64,000 bases of DNA from Solibacter sp039934035 (GTDB lineage: Bacteria > Acidobacteriota > Terriglobia > Bryobacterales > Bryobacteraceae): contig JBDTMZ010000062.1 in assembly GCA_039934035.1 (NCBI GenBank), forward strand, positions 36,940-100,939, given 5' to 3'. Under the pieces are notes generated by a model. It ran no database searches. It was given only the letters and a program-made list of their open reading frames with translations, and was not told the DNA's origin. The position numbers were made by a program, and so were the translations under genes. This document shows positions 36,091 through 44,716 of this stretch, piece by piece (position 1 is the stretch's first letter; the number at the start of each line of letters is the position of its first letter).

Positions 36091-37887
36091 TCAGTGGCCG
36101 GGGAAGTTCAAAAGAGTCGGTGAGTGCCGCTGTTCCAGCACCTTTCCGTTGCCGAGTGACATATGGACGCCACAAGGCAGGCACGGGTCGAAACTTCTGA
36201 CTGCGCGCATGATATCGATGCCCTTGAATTTATCGCCGGTGTTCTCTTCGAAGATGGGCTGGTCCTGGACGGCATCTTCATACGGGCCGGGCGTGCCGTA
36301 GTAATCGCGCGGGCTGGCGTTCCAAGGCGTCGGCGGGTAAGGGTGATAGTTGGCGATCTTGCCATCGCGGATCACCATGTGGTGCGAGAGGACGCCGCGC
36401 ACCGCCTCCGTGAAGCCGCAGGATACGGCGTCCTTCGGCACCTTGAATTCATTCCATGTCTTGGTGCGGCCCTGACGCACTTCGGCCATGGCCTTCTCCA
36501 GGAAGTGCAGCGCGCAGGCCGCGGCGTACGCCTGGAAGTAGGTGCGCGCGCGATTGCGCTCGATCGCGTTGGACCACTGCGGAATCTTCCACTCGAAACT
36601 GACCGGCCCTTTGAGCGCGGTCTTCGGCAAATTGATTTGTACGCTTCGGCCAGTGGCCTTCACGTAACCGATATCCACCAGGCCGCTGAGCGCCGTCGAC
36701 CAGAGGCGCGCGATCGGCCCTCCACCCGTGTCGAGCGGCAGATAGTCCTTGCCGTCAAACCAGCGTGGCGACATCACCCAGCTGTACTTGCCGCCGAATT
36801 CGCGCTTTTGCGGTTTGGGAATCGTGTGCTGATTCCATGGGTGGCGCGGGTCCACCGGATTCCCCGCGGGATCGTGCGACACGAAGATCTCCCGTCCCGC
36901 CCAGTCTTCATAGAACGAACTTCCCAGCAGAATGCGAATCCCCAGATTGATCCGGATCAGATCATTGGTGACTAATTTCCCATCCACGACCACCCCAGGG
37001 GTAACGTACATCGCGCGGCCCCAATCGCTCATGTTACGGTATCCGAAATTGCGGACCTCGGGGTTCTGGAAGGCTCCCCAGCAACCCAGCAGCACGCGTC
37101 GTCGTCCCACTTCCTCATAGCCGGGAATCGCCTGGTAGAAAAAGTCGAAGAGATCGTCGTGCATGGGCACGACCTTCTTCATGAACTCGACGTAGCGCAT
37201 CAGGCGCGTCATGTAGTCCGTGAAGAGTTGGATGGTGGCCACCGTCCCGACGCCGCCGCCGTAAAGCGTCGAAGGGTGTACGTGCCGGCCTTCCATCAGG
37301 CAGAACATCTCCCGTGTGGTCCGGCTCACCTGCAGAGTCTCGCGGTAGAACTCCCCTTCGAACGGGTTCAGCGACTTCATGATGTCGCCGATCGTGCGGT
37401 AGCCATGCTCTGCGGCGTGAGGCGCCTCTGTTTTCGCAGCTTGCTCCCAGACTCCGGGGTTGGTTTCGCGCACCATCTTTTCGCAGTAGTCCACGCCCAC
37501 AAGATTGTCCTGATAGATGTTGTGGTCGAACATGTACTCAGCAGCTTCGCCCAGGTTAATAATCCACTCGGCGAGGTTGGGAGGAACGACTCCGTAGGCC
37601 ATATTCTGCGCGTACACGGAACAGGTCGCGTGATTGTCGCCGCAGATTCCGCAGATGCGGCTGGTTATAAAGTGGGCGTCGCGGGGATCTTTGCCCTTCA
37701 TGAAGATGGAGTAACCGCGGAAGATCGAGGACGTGCTGTGACACTCCACCACTTTGCGCTGGCCGAAATCGATCTTGGTGTAGATGCCGAGGCTGCCGAC
37801 GATGCGCGTGATCGGGTCCCACGCCACCTCGACCAGATTGCGGTTTTGGCGATCGGCGGAAGCGGTGGATTCCGTGAACGTACTCAT
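36091..37887 (-). CDS. hhyL: [NiFe]-hydrogenase large subunit, group 1h-like (high-affinity type)
   Basis: A 598-residue catalytic subunit. Both nickel-binding motifs are intact: L1 RICGICGDNHATC (C79, C82) and L2 DPCLPCGVHM (C569, C572) near the C-terminus. Unlike standard large subunits, which end soon after L2, a 23-residue tail follows the histidine, as is usual in group 1h enzymes; the operon-encoded endopeptidase would process the C-terminus. Group 1h enzymes oxidise hydrogen at atmospheric concentrations in Actinobacteria and Acidobacteria and tolerate oxygen (known family biology). The start overlaps the small-subunit stop by four bases (ATGA). The hhy name is a family assignment. Confidence 0.93.
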   Translation of the reverse strand: MSTFTESTASADRQNRNLVEVAWDPITRIVGSLGIYTKIDFGQRKVVECHSTSSIFRGYSIFMKGKDPRDAHFITSRICGICGDNHATCSVYAQNMAYGVVPPNLAEWIINLGEAAEYMFDHNIYQDNLVGVDYCEKMVRETNPGVWEQAAKTEAPHAAEHGYRTIGDIMKSLNPFEGEFYRETLQVSRTTREMFCLMEGRHVHPSTLYGGGVGTVATIQLFTDYMTRLMRYVEFMKKVVPMHDDLFDFFYQAIPGYEEVGRRRVLLGCWGAFQNPEVRNFGYRNMSDWGRAMYVTPGVVVDGKLVTNDLIRINLGIRILLGSSFYEDWAGREIFVSHDPAGNPVDPRHPWNQHTIPKPQKREFGGKYSWVMSPRWFDGKDYLPLDTGGGPIARLWSTALSGLVDIGYVKATGRSVQINLPKTALKGPVSFEWKIPQWSNAIERNRARTYFQAYAAACALHFLEKAMAEVRQGRTKTWNEFKVPKDAVSCGFTEAVRGVLSHHMVIRDGKIANYHPYPPTPWNASPRDYYGTPGPYEDAVQDQPIFEENTGDKFKGIDIMRAVRSFDPCLPCGVHMSLGNGKVLEQRHSPTLLNFPGH

Positions 37888-38942
37888 CGTCTCTCTCCTT
37901 GGGAGCTGTTGGATTTCCAGGCTGGCTTATATCCCGTAGTCAGGAGCGTTCCGGAATGGCGCCATTTGGGCTCCCGGTCGACGCTATGCAGCGTGATGGC
38001 CCGAAGGCGCCGAATCAATGGACCGTACATTTGACCAGTGATCTCGGTGGACACTTTGCTGCCTGGCGGTTCGTCCATAAAGGGCATGAACTTGTCGGGG
38101 AATCCGGGCATCGTGCAGCCGATGCAGATGCCCCCGACATTGGGACAACCACCGACGCCATCCATCCAGCCGCGCTTAGTGACGTTGCATTTGACCACCG
38201 GTCCCCAGCAGCCAATCTTCACCAGGCATTCGGGAGTACCGTATTCTGTGGCAAACTTACCCTCTTCGTAATAGCCGCCCCGATCGCAGCCATCGTGTAC
38301 GGTGGCTCCAAAGAGCCACTGGGGACGCAGGCGGTCGTCCAGCGGAATCATTGGGGCGTTCCCTGCCGCCTGCTGGAGCAGATACAGCAGCGTCTCAGAC
38401 ATGTTGTCGGGTTGAACGGGGCAACCGGGAACACATACAACTGGTAAGCCGGCTTTAGACTTCCAGTTCCAGCCCAGGTAGTCCGGAATGCCCATCGCGC
38501 CGGTCGGGTTGCCCTGCATTGCGTGAATGCCGCCATAGGTCGCACAAGTCCCGGCGCACACAATCGCCCAGGCTCTTGGAGCGAGACGGTCGACCCATTC
38601 CATCAGGGTGATGGGCTGGCCGGTATCCGGATTGTTGCCGAAGCCCGTGAAGTATCCCTCGCTTTTGATCTTCTCGTTGGCAAGCGATCCTTCAATCACC
38701 AGAACAAAGGGCTCCAGGCGCCCCGCCTCTGCTTCGAAAAACCAGTTGAGGAATTCCGAACCTACTTCGAAGTCGATCAGGGGCCAGTGGAATTGAACTT
38801 TGGGTAAACCCGGCAGTGCGCCTAGAGCTATCTCTTCCACGCTCGGAAGAGTTGCGGCTGTTAGGGAGACTGAGTCGCCGTCGCAGCTCAGCCCGGCATT
38901 CATCCAGAGTACGTGTACCACCGGATCGTCAACTGTTGCCAT
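37884..38942 (-). CDS. hhyS: [NiFe]-hydrogenase small subunit, group 1h-like (high-affinity type)
   Basis: A 352-residue iron-sulfur subunit. The N-terminal motif reads GLSCDGDSVSLTAA: the second cysteine of the usual CxxC of the proximal [4Fe-4S] cluster is Asp (C20, D23), the 3Cys-1Asp feature of group 1h (actinobacterial-type) hydrogenases. Remaining proximal ligands are in CAGTCATYGG and CVPGCPVQP; medial and distal clusters use HDGCDRGG, CLVKIGCWGPVVKCN and GGCPNVGGICIGCTMPG. There is no Tat signal and no C-terminal membrane helix, unlike group 1d/1e enzymes. A GGAGG site precedes the ATG at 38942. First gene of a 13-gene operon. Confidence 0.93.
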   Translation of the reverse strand: MATVDDPVVHVLWMNAGLSCDGDSVSLTAATLPSVEEIALGALPGLPKVQFHWPLIDFEVGSEFLNWFFEAEAGRLEPFVLVIEGSLANEKIKSEGYFTGFGNNPDTGQPITLMEWVDRLAPRAWAIVCAGTCATYGGIHAMQGNPTGAMGIPDYLGWNWKSKAGLPVVCVPGCPVQPDNMSETLLYLLQQAAGNAPMIPLDDRLRPQWLFGATVHDGCDRGGYYEEGKFATEYGTPECLVKIGCWGPVVKCNVTKRGWMDGVGGCPNVGGICIGCTMPGFPDKFMPFMDEPPGSKVSTEITGQMYGPLIRRLRAITLHSVDREPKWRHSGTLLTTGYKPAWKSNSSQGERR

Positions 38943-39131
38943 TGCAACCTCCAGTTCCGGGGAACAGAAACCTACATCTGCGCCTTTCCTAGTTCTAATC
39001 CCGAATGCCTGGGATGTCGGTTTGGTTTCGCTCAGTTTGCAGGCATCGCGTGGCCGCAGGTTCGATTGATCACCCTTTAGTCAAGCCGCAATGGCGAAAC
39101 ATTCGCACGCCGTCAAGGATCTCTCGTATGG

Positions 39132-40052
39132 ATGTGGCTTGTGCGTCAAACCAAAGAACTTGGCTACCTGCTGAAGGTGAGCGGCAGAAACTGGATGAAG
39201 CACGATGCGACACGAATCGGCGCCGCCCTGTCCTACTACACGCTGCTTTCGCTTGCCCCGCTGGTATTGTTGTCGATTGCGGTCGGCGGCGCCTTCTTCG
39301 GTAACCAAATGACTGCGACTCATCTGATCCAGCAGGTGCGGGAACTGGCGGGCAGCGATGCCGCGCGTCTGGTGGAGTCCCTCGCCAAGGAGGCCGGGAA
39401 GCCCGCGTCGGGCCGCATCGCTTGGATTGTCGGCATGATCACGATTCTGATTGGGGCCTCCGGCGTATTCACCGAGCTGCGCTCAGCGCTCAACACCATG
39501 TGGGATATCGAACCAGACGATGGCGACAGCTGGCGCGGCATGGTCAAAGCGCGGATATTCTCAGTGGGAATCGTGCTGGCGATCGGCTTCCTCCTGGTGG
39601 TTTCACTGGTCGCGAGTGCAAGTCTGGCAGCATTGGGAAAATACTTCTCCGGCTTGATGCCAGTCCCTGCTTTGGTTCTTGAAGCGGCCAACATTGTGAT
39701 CTCTTTTGTAGGTATCGCGTTTCTGTTCGCTTTAGTCCTGCGCTATGTCCCCGATGCGAGGGTGGAGTGGCGCTACCTTTGGGTGGGCGCCTCCATGAGC
39801 GCATTATTCTTCACGATTGGAAAAGCGCTGATTGGCCTATATCTCGGGCGCGCAGCAGTAGGTTCGATTTATGGTGCCGGGGGTTCAATCGTAGTGGTCA
39901 CTGTCTGGACTTACTACTCAGCACAACTCTTTCTATTCGGTGCGGAATTTACCTGGGTCTATAGTCGAAGAGACATTCAGCGCCAGGTGCGAGAGCAGGG
40001 GAAGACCGCCGCCGGACCTGAGCTCAGAGAGCCCCAACTGCAGAAGGAGTAG
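39132..40052 (+). CDS. YihY/BrkB family inner-membrane protein
   Basis: A 306-residue integral membrane protein with about six predicted helices. The opening WMKHDATRIGAALSYYTLLSLAPLVLLSIAV is the YihY/BrkB family hallmark, and GSIYGAGGSIVVVTVWTYYSAQLFLFGAEFTWVY matches the family C-terminal block. The family was once called ribonuclease BN in error; its role is unknown, with transport suggested. It is divergent from the hydrogenase operon, and the 189-base gap must contain promoters for both. Confidence 0.9.
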   Translation: MWLVRQTKELGYLLKVSGRNWMKHDATRIGAALSYYTLLSLAPLVLLSIAVGGAFFGNQMTATHLIQQVRELAGSDAARLVESLAKEAGKPASGRIAWIVGMITILIGASGVFTELRSALNTMWDIEPDDGDSWRGMVKARIFSVGIVLAIGFLLVVSLVASASLAALGKYFSGLMPVPALVLEAANIVISFVGIAFLFALVLRYVPDARVEWRYLWVGASMSALFFTIGKALIGLYLGRAAVGSIYGAGGSIVVVTVWTYYSAQLFLFGAEFTWVYSRRDIQRQVREQGKTAAGPELREPQLQKE

Positions 40053-40165
40053 CAGCATGTTCGCTGCGGCACGCTTCGTGGTGATTGTTCGGGAAACAAC
40101 TGCAGGCACAAAAGCTCAAACATTCGGAAGTGTAATTGCTTTGAGTTTCAACAGGGGTGCAATTT

Positions 40166-40867
40166 ATGAACCAGAAAACAATCATTCCGGCAGCCGTTGC
40201 GATGATTTCGTCCGCATTGGCTATCACTGTATTCGCTCAAGGGCCAGTCGGTGATGAGGTGAAGGTAACCTTCGACCGGCCCGTTCAGGTGGGCTCCAAG
40301 ATGCTGCCAGCCGGCGATTATCTGATCAAACAGGTGACGAGCGCGAGTAACCCACGGGTGCTGGAGTTCCTCTCCGATGACGGGAAGAAACTCGACGCCA
40401 CCGTGACCGCTATCCCTGTGCTGCAAAATACGCCGCCATCAGAAACCAAAGTCATTCTTCAGGATGAAGGCGGCGGGGCTCGGCTTTCCCGTATCTGGGT
40501 AGAAGGAAAGACCTATGGATATGCCTTCCCGGGGACGGCAATGCCCGCCACTCAAGCCAACGCTGCGACGGCGCAGTTAAGCGGTTCCTATGCCGGTGCC
40601 CCCGCCGTCGCTGCGGTGGCCGGCGCAGAGCGCACTGTGGAAGCACCTCCGGCGACTCCCGCTCCCGCTCCGGTGCCCGAAACGCCAGTCGCCGCGCCGG
40701 CTCCAGCGCCGGAGATGTCAGCCGCTGCGCAAGCTCCTGCCGAAACTCCCGCTATTCCGGCCGACATTCCCGCGACCGGTTTGGGGTGGGTCGACATCAT
40801 GGCTGCGGGACTGATCATAGCGGTTGGAGGGCTGATGCTGCACCGGCGTGAATTGCGCAGGAGCTAA
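40166..40867 (+). CDS. Secreted protein with IPATG sortase-sorting signal
   Basis: A 233-residue exported protein. After a signal peptide (about 1-24, ending VFAQ), residues 30-115 form a small beta-rich domain common in Acidobacteria (VKVTFDRPVQVGSKMLPAGDYLI...). Residues about 155-200 are a Pro/Ala-rich linker. The C-terminus is a textbook cell-wall sorting signal: the pentapeptide IPATG at 201-205, a hydrophobic helix (about 208-225) and a basic tail HRRELRRS. The sortase gene follows at once. The pair is probably a dedicated sortase-substrate module. ATG at 40166 is chosen because AGGGG lies upstream; GTG at 40157 is possible. Confidence 0.82.
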   Translation: MNQKTIIPAAVAMISSALAITVFAQGPVGDEVKVTFDRPVQVGSKMLPAGDYLIKQVTSASNPRVLEFLSDDGKKLDATVTAIPVLQNTPPSETKVILQDEGGGARLSRIWVEGKTYGYAFPGTAMPATQANAATAQLSGSYAGAPAVAAVAGAERTVEAPPATPAPAPVPETPVAAPAPAPEMSAAAQAPAETPAIPADIPATGLGWVDIMAAGLIIAVGGLMLHRRELRRS

Positions 40868-40877
40868 GCAACAACCC

Positions 40878-41438
40878 ATGGGCCGGGCCGCGTTGGCGTT
40901 GATGGGAATCGGCTTGGGGACCGCGCTAGTGGGCGCGGTTCTGGGCCTTGCCGCCTGGCAGGGCCAGAGTGCGGGGCGCATCGATTGGGAGCTGGAAACC
41001 CAGGTTCAAATTGCAGATGCGGGCGCCGCCGGCGAACGGCAGGAACTCACACGCCTTACCTTTCCGGACCAGGGTGCGCAGTTCATCGTCTGGGAGGGAG
41101 CTACCAAGAAGAATCTGCTCTACGGACCAGCCCGGGTTGCTGGGTCTGCCGTCCCCGGCGGGAAGGGAAACTGCATCATCGCGGCGCATCGCGATACCCA
41201 CTTTCGCATACTGCGTGAAGTCAAGAAAGATCAGGATATTCTTCTCGAACGCAATGGACGTAGTTTTCACTATCGGATTACCGGCCTGCACATCGTGGGT
41301 GCTTCCGACAAGCGCTACTACGGCCCCGCGGTCACGCCCACGCTTACGCTGGTCACCTGCTATCCGTTTTCGTATCTGGGGAAGGCGCCGAAGCGCTTTA
41401 TCGTGCAGGCGCAGTTATGGACATCGTCTGGAACATAG
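40878..41438 (+). CDS. Sortase (class D-like cysteine transpeptidase)
   Basis: A 186-residue membrane-anchored sortase. An N-terminal helix (about 7-27) anchors it, and the catalytic triad is visible: His104 in CIIAAHRDTHF, Cys161 in LTLVTCYPFSYLG (TLxTC motif) and Arg173 in PKRFIVQA. Sortases cleave an LPxTG-like motif and join the protein to an amine; the IPATG protein just upstream is the obvious candidate substrate. Sortases are typical of Gram-positives but also occur sporadically in diderms, where the acceptor is mostly unknown. The class assignment (D versus E) is uncertain. The first possible start is GTG at 40848, overlapping the substrate gene; ATG 40878 is preferred. Confidence 0.88.
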   Translation: MGRAALALMGIGLGTALVGAVLGLAAWQGQSAGRIDWELETQVQIADAGAAGERQELTRLTFPDQGAQFIVWEGATKKNLLYGPARVAGSAVPGGKGNCIIAAHRDTHFRILREVKKDQDILLERNGRSFHYRITGLHIVGASDKRYYGPAVTPTLTLVTCYPFSYLGKAPKRFIVQAQLWTSSGT

Positions 41439-41481
41439 GGAGTTGGGAATTAAGTATTGGAAGCAGTAGCGTCACACATCC

Positions 41482-41497
41482 ACCCAAGATCTTGGGT
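41482..41497. promoter_or_regulatory. Perfect 16-base palindrome upstream of the TonB-dependent receptor gene
   Basis: ACCCAAGATCTTGGGT is a perfect palindrome four bases before the AGGAGG ribosome site of the receptor gene. Its length and position suggest a dimeric repressor operator or a hairpin in the leader. No known regulator consensus was recognised. Confidence 0.45.
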
Positions 41498-41518
41498 AAC
41501 TTCAGGAGGTCAATTAAT

Positions 41519-44500
41519 ATGTCTCGTAAGTCTATTTGTCGCGGCGTCGCAGTGTCATGGTGCATGATCATCGCCGCTTTCGTCTCGCAAGCTCAAACGC
41601 CGCAAACGTCTACGCTATCTCCCGGCACGTTTTCCGGGCATCTCAGTGGGGCCGGAATGGATGGCGCAACGGTCACTTTCACCAGCGCTACCGGTGCCGC
41701 ACAGACTGCAACCACCGACGCCACCGGCGGTTTCACATTCAACAACCTGACGCCAGGTACCTACCGGGTGTCAGTGCGCATGAAGTCCGGCCTGCAACTG
41801 GGGGAAAACTCAATTGAGATCAACCCCGCGAGTTCAAACCAGGTGCAGGTGACCTTCGGGGCAACTCCGGCTGCGCCTGCGATAAAACTCGAACTGGAGG
41901 GCCGATCGCCCACGGTGCAGACGGACTCTGCGGAAGTCTCACGCAGCTATGACAGCCAGACCGTCCGCGCGCTGCCCGTTTTGGATCGCCAGAATCAGGC
42001 ATTGGTGGGCCTGATGCCCGGCGTCACCCCACCGGTCGTTACCTCAGACAGGATCGACGATCCCCAGCAGACGAGATCTTTCAATGTCAACGGCCAACCG
42101 GTGTATTCGAACCTCTATAACCAGGATGGCGCGTACAATAACGAACCCTTTCGCGCACGGCCTCTTCGCACAGCTCCGGACGAAGCCGTTCAGGCGCTGG
42201 AAGTGCGGACCAGCAACTACAACGCCGAGTACGGACTCTCGGGCGGCAGTTGGGCGAGCGTCCTGACACGCCCCGGCACGAATGCTATTCATGGCAGCCT
42301 GTTCGAGTTCAACACGAATAGCTATTTCCGCACCGGCCGAACGCTGGAAGCTACGCAGGATACGCCTCGATTCAACGCCAACCAATTCGGTGGCACGGCC
42401 GGCGGCGCGTTGCTGCCCGACCGCATGTTCTGGTTCGTTTCCTACGAAGGGCGGCTTCAGCGCGGCAGTCAGGAAGCGCAGGCCACGGTTCCGGCGCTGG
42501 GCCTGAGCAGCGGAAATTTCAGCGCGTTTGCCGGCACGGCCATCTACAATCCGCGCAGCGGGAGTTCCGCAGGAACGGGACGCACCGTGTTTGCCGGTAA
42601 CCAGATCCCCGCGAACCAGATCGATCAGACGGCCCGGCAAATCTACGCGTTGATCCCCGCGCCCAACCGCTCGGGCTACTACAACAATCTGGTGGGCAGT
42701 GTGCCCCTGCTCGATGACAATCACCGTCTCGACGGCAAACTGGACCACCGGTTCTCCGAAAAATCCACCGGCTTTTTCCGCTATGGCTTCACGCAGGATA
42801 GTGTCGACCAGGGCTCACTCCTGGGTCTGGTGGGCAGTCCGCTCAACTCGGAGTTCCGTGGAATGACTGCTGTGGGAAGCTATTCGCACGTCTTCACCAC
42901 GAACTTCCTGATGGAAGCAAGAATGGGGTACGGGCGTTATCGCAATCACATTCTGCCGTGGGGGGACTTCTCGGCTCTGAGCAACATCGCGGCCTTCAGC
43001 AACGGATTCCCGTCGATCAATATTGCAGGCTTCTCTCCGCTCGGATTCCCTGCCGACGTCCCCCGCAAGGAAATCTCAAATACCTATGATGGCGCGCTCA
43101 GCCTGATGTACCGGAGCGGAATGCACGCCCTTCGATTCGGACTTGGAATCCGCGAACTCGAAGCCAACGGCTTCAGCAACCCGTACTTCAGCCCGACCGG
43201 CAGTTTCATCTTTGGACCGGGCGCCACCCTGGGCAGCACGGCCAGCGCCGCCAATCTGAATCCCACACTGTTGCAGGCGAACGCGCTCGCGGCTTTTCAG
43301 TTGGGCGCGCCCACGCAGTCCGGCATCGCGTCGTATACCACTACGCCCGCATACCGCCAGATGCAGTACAGCGCATATCTCACGGATACGGTGAATCTGA
43401 TGCGGCGGTTGTACCTTGAATTGGGCGTGAGGTATGACGTGTTCAGCCCGGTAGAGCCTTCGCGCGCCGGGGGAGCCGTGGTTTACGATCCGAATTCGAA
43501 CACCGTCAGCACGCTCGGTATGGATGGCGTCGGAATGCGGCCCTATCGCACCGACGTAAACAACGTGGCGCCCCGTGTCGGCCTCGCGTTCCGCCCCACA
43601 GAGCGGTTTGTGATTCGCGGCGGGTATGGCATCCACTATTTCGCGCTGCCGCTTGCGATGCTGCCGTTCAACCCCGCAGTCACGGGTACCCAGAATGGCA
43701 TTGCCGGCGGTCTCACGACCACGACCTTCGGCGCCATAGCCGTGCCGGCCCCGGGAGCCTCCGCTGCGAACCTTCCCTACTCGGTCGGCCCGCGTAATCT
43801 CAAAACACCTTACGTGCAGACGTACAGCGCCATGATGCAGGGTGACCTGGGCAACGGTTTCCTGCTCGATGTCGGATACGTCGGCAATGTCGGACGGCAA
43901 CTGCCTTACACGATCGGACAGTCCGGCTTGCCGGGTACCGGGCTGAGTGGTTTGCCGGTGGGCAGAAGCGCCCTCATCCAGCAGTACGACACTGGTCTCA
44001 ACAGCAACTTCAATTCGATGCAGGTCAACCTCACCAAGAAGTTCGCCGCCGGATTGGCACTCTCGGGTGCCTACACGTATGGCAAGGCGCTGGACTACGG
44101 GACCAGTCTGGCCGATCCCTTCAGTCGCCGCGCAAATTATGGACCCGCCGATTGGGACCGCACCCACGTCCTCTCGGTGAGCCACGATTGGCGATTGCCC
44201 TTCGGCGTTCGCCGGAAATACTACACCAGCGGATGGGCGGCGCGCATTCTGGGGGATTGGGAACTCACCGGCATTCTTCGCTGGGCCACCGGTACTCCGT
44301 TAACGGTGACGGCCGATCCTCTGGCCTGCGCTTGCCTGGGTGTCGGCGCGGTGCCGGCGAGTTTCACTTCTCAGGCTGCTAGCGGCGTCAACGGGGCGTC
44401 GATGTTTGACCCGTCCCTATTCAGCACACCGGCCGCGGGTACGTTCGGCAATTTGAGCCGCAACACGTTCCGAGGACCCGACATGTTCATCTATAACGCA

Positions 44501-44695
44501 GCACTGTTCCGCAACTTCGCCATGACCGAGAACGTGAAGCTCGAATTTCGCGGCGAAGCCTACAACGTCACCAACACGACCAATCTTGCCAACCCGATAT
44601 CGAATAGCGGTCTTCCCGGATTCGGCACTACGATCGGGTCGGCGACCGGTCTTGCGGGTCGGCAGTTTCAAGTTGCGGCGCGAGTCCTATTCTAG
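41519..44695 (+). CDS. TonB-dependent receptor with carboxypeptidase-regulatory-like domain (Oar-like)
   Basis: A 1058-residue outer-membrane protein. Signal peptide about 1-26 (ending SQAQ); residues about 33-115 are a carboxypeptidase-regulatory-like beta-sandwich (FSGHLSGAGMDGATVTFTSATG ... GGFTFNNLTPGTYRV). The plug-like region includes RSFNVNGQPVYSNLYNQDGAYNN and TSNYNAEYGLSGGSWASVLTRPGTNAIHGSLFEF. The long C-terminal barrel has alternating aromatic strands and ends FQVAARVLF, with a terminal Phe. Such receptors are expanded in Acidobacteria for glycan or other nutrient uptake; the substrate is unknown. ATG at 41519 has AGGAGG nine bases upstream. A frame extension to 41417 overlaps the sortase and is ignored. 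Confidence 0.9.
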   Translation: MSRKSICRGVAVSWCMIIAAFVSQAQTPQTSTLSPGTFSGHLSGAGMDGATVTFTSATGAAQTATTDATGGFTFNNLTPGTYRVSVRMKSGLQLGENSIEINPASSNQVQVTFGATPAAPAIKLELEGRSPTVQTDSAEVSRSYDSQTVRALPVLDRQNQALVGLMPGVTPPVVTSDRIDDPQQTRSFNVNGQPVYSNLYNQDGAYNNEPFRARPLRTAPDEAVQALEVRTSNYNAEYGLSGGSWASVLTRPGTNAIHGSLFEFNTNSYFRTGRTLEATQDTPRFNANQFGGTAGGALLPDRMFWFVSYEGRLQRGSQEAQATVPALGLSSGNFSAFAGTAIYNPRSGSSAGTGRTVFAGNQIPANQIDQTARQIYALIPAPNRSGYYNNLVGSVPLLDDNHRLDGKLDHRFSEKSTGFFRYGFTQDSVDQGSLLGLVGSPLNSEFRGMTAVGSYSHVFTTNFLMEARMGYGRYRNHILPWGDFSALSNIAAFSNGFPSINIAGFSPLGFPADVPRKEISNTYDGALSLMYRSGMHALRFGLGIRELEANGFSNPYFSPTGSFIFGPGATLGSTASAANLNPTLLQANALAAFQLGAPTQSGIASYTTTPAYRQMQYSAYLTDTVNLMRRLYLELGVRYDVFSPVEPSRAGGAVVYDPNSNTVSTLGMDGVGMRPYRTDVNNVAPRVGLAFRPTERFVIRGGYGIHYFALPLAMLPFNPAVTGTQNGIAGGLTTTTFGAIAVPAPGASAANLPYSVGPRNLKTPYVQTYSAMMQGDLGNGFLLDVGYVGNVGRQLPYTIGQSGLPGTGLSGLPVGRSALIQQYDTGLNSNFNSMQVNLTKKFAAGLALSGAYTYGKALDYGTSLADPFSRRANYGPADWDRTHVLSVSHDWRLPFGVRRKYYTSGWAARILGDWELTGILRWATGTPLTVTADPLACACLGVGAVPASFTSQAASGVNGASMFDPSLFSTPAAGTFGNLSRNTFRGPDMFIYNAALFRNFAMTENVKLEFRGEAYNVTNTTNLANPISNSGLPGFGTTIGSATGLAGRQFQVAARVLF

Positions 44696-44716
44696 GAATC
44701 TCGTCTGAATTCCGCG

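Noticed and set aside
38943..39131. A defined promoter for the hydrogenase operon
   Set aside because: The divergent 189-base gap must contain promoters, but no -35/-10 pair or operator could be assigned with confidence.
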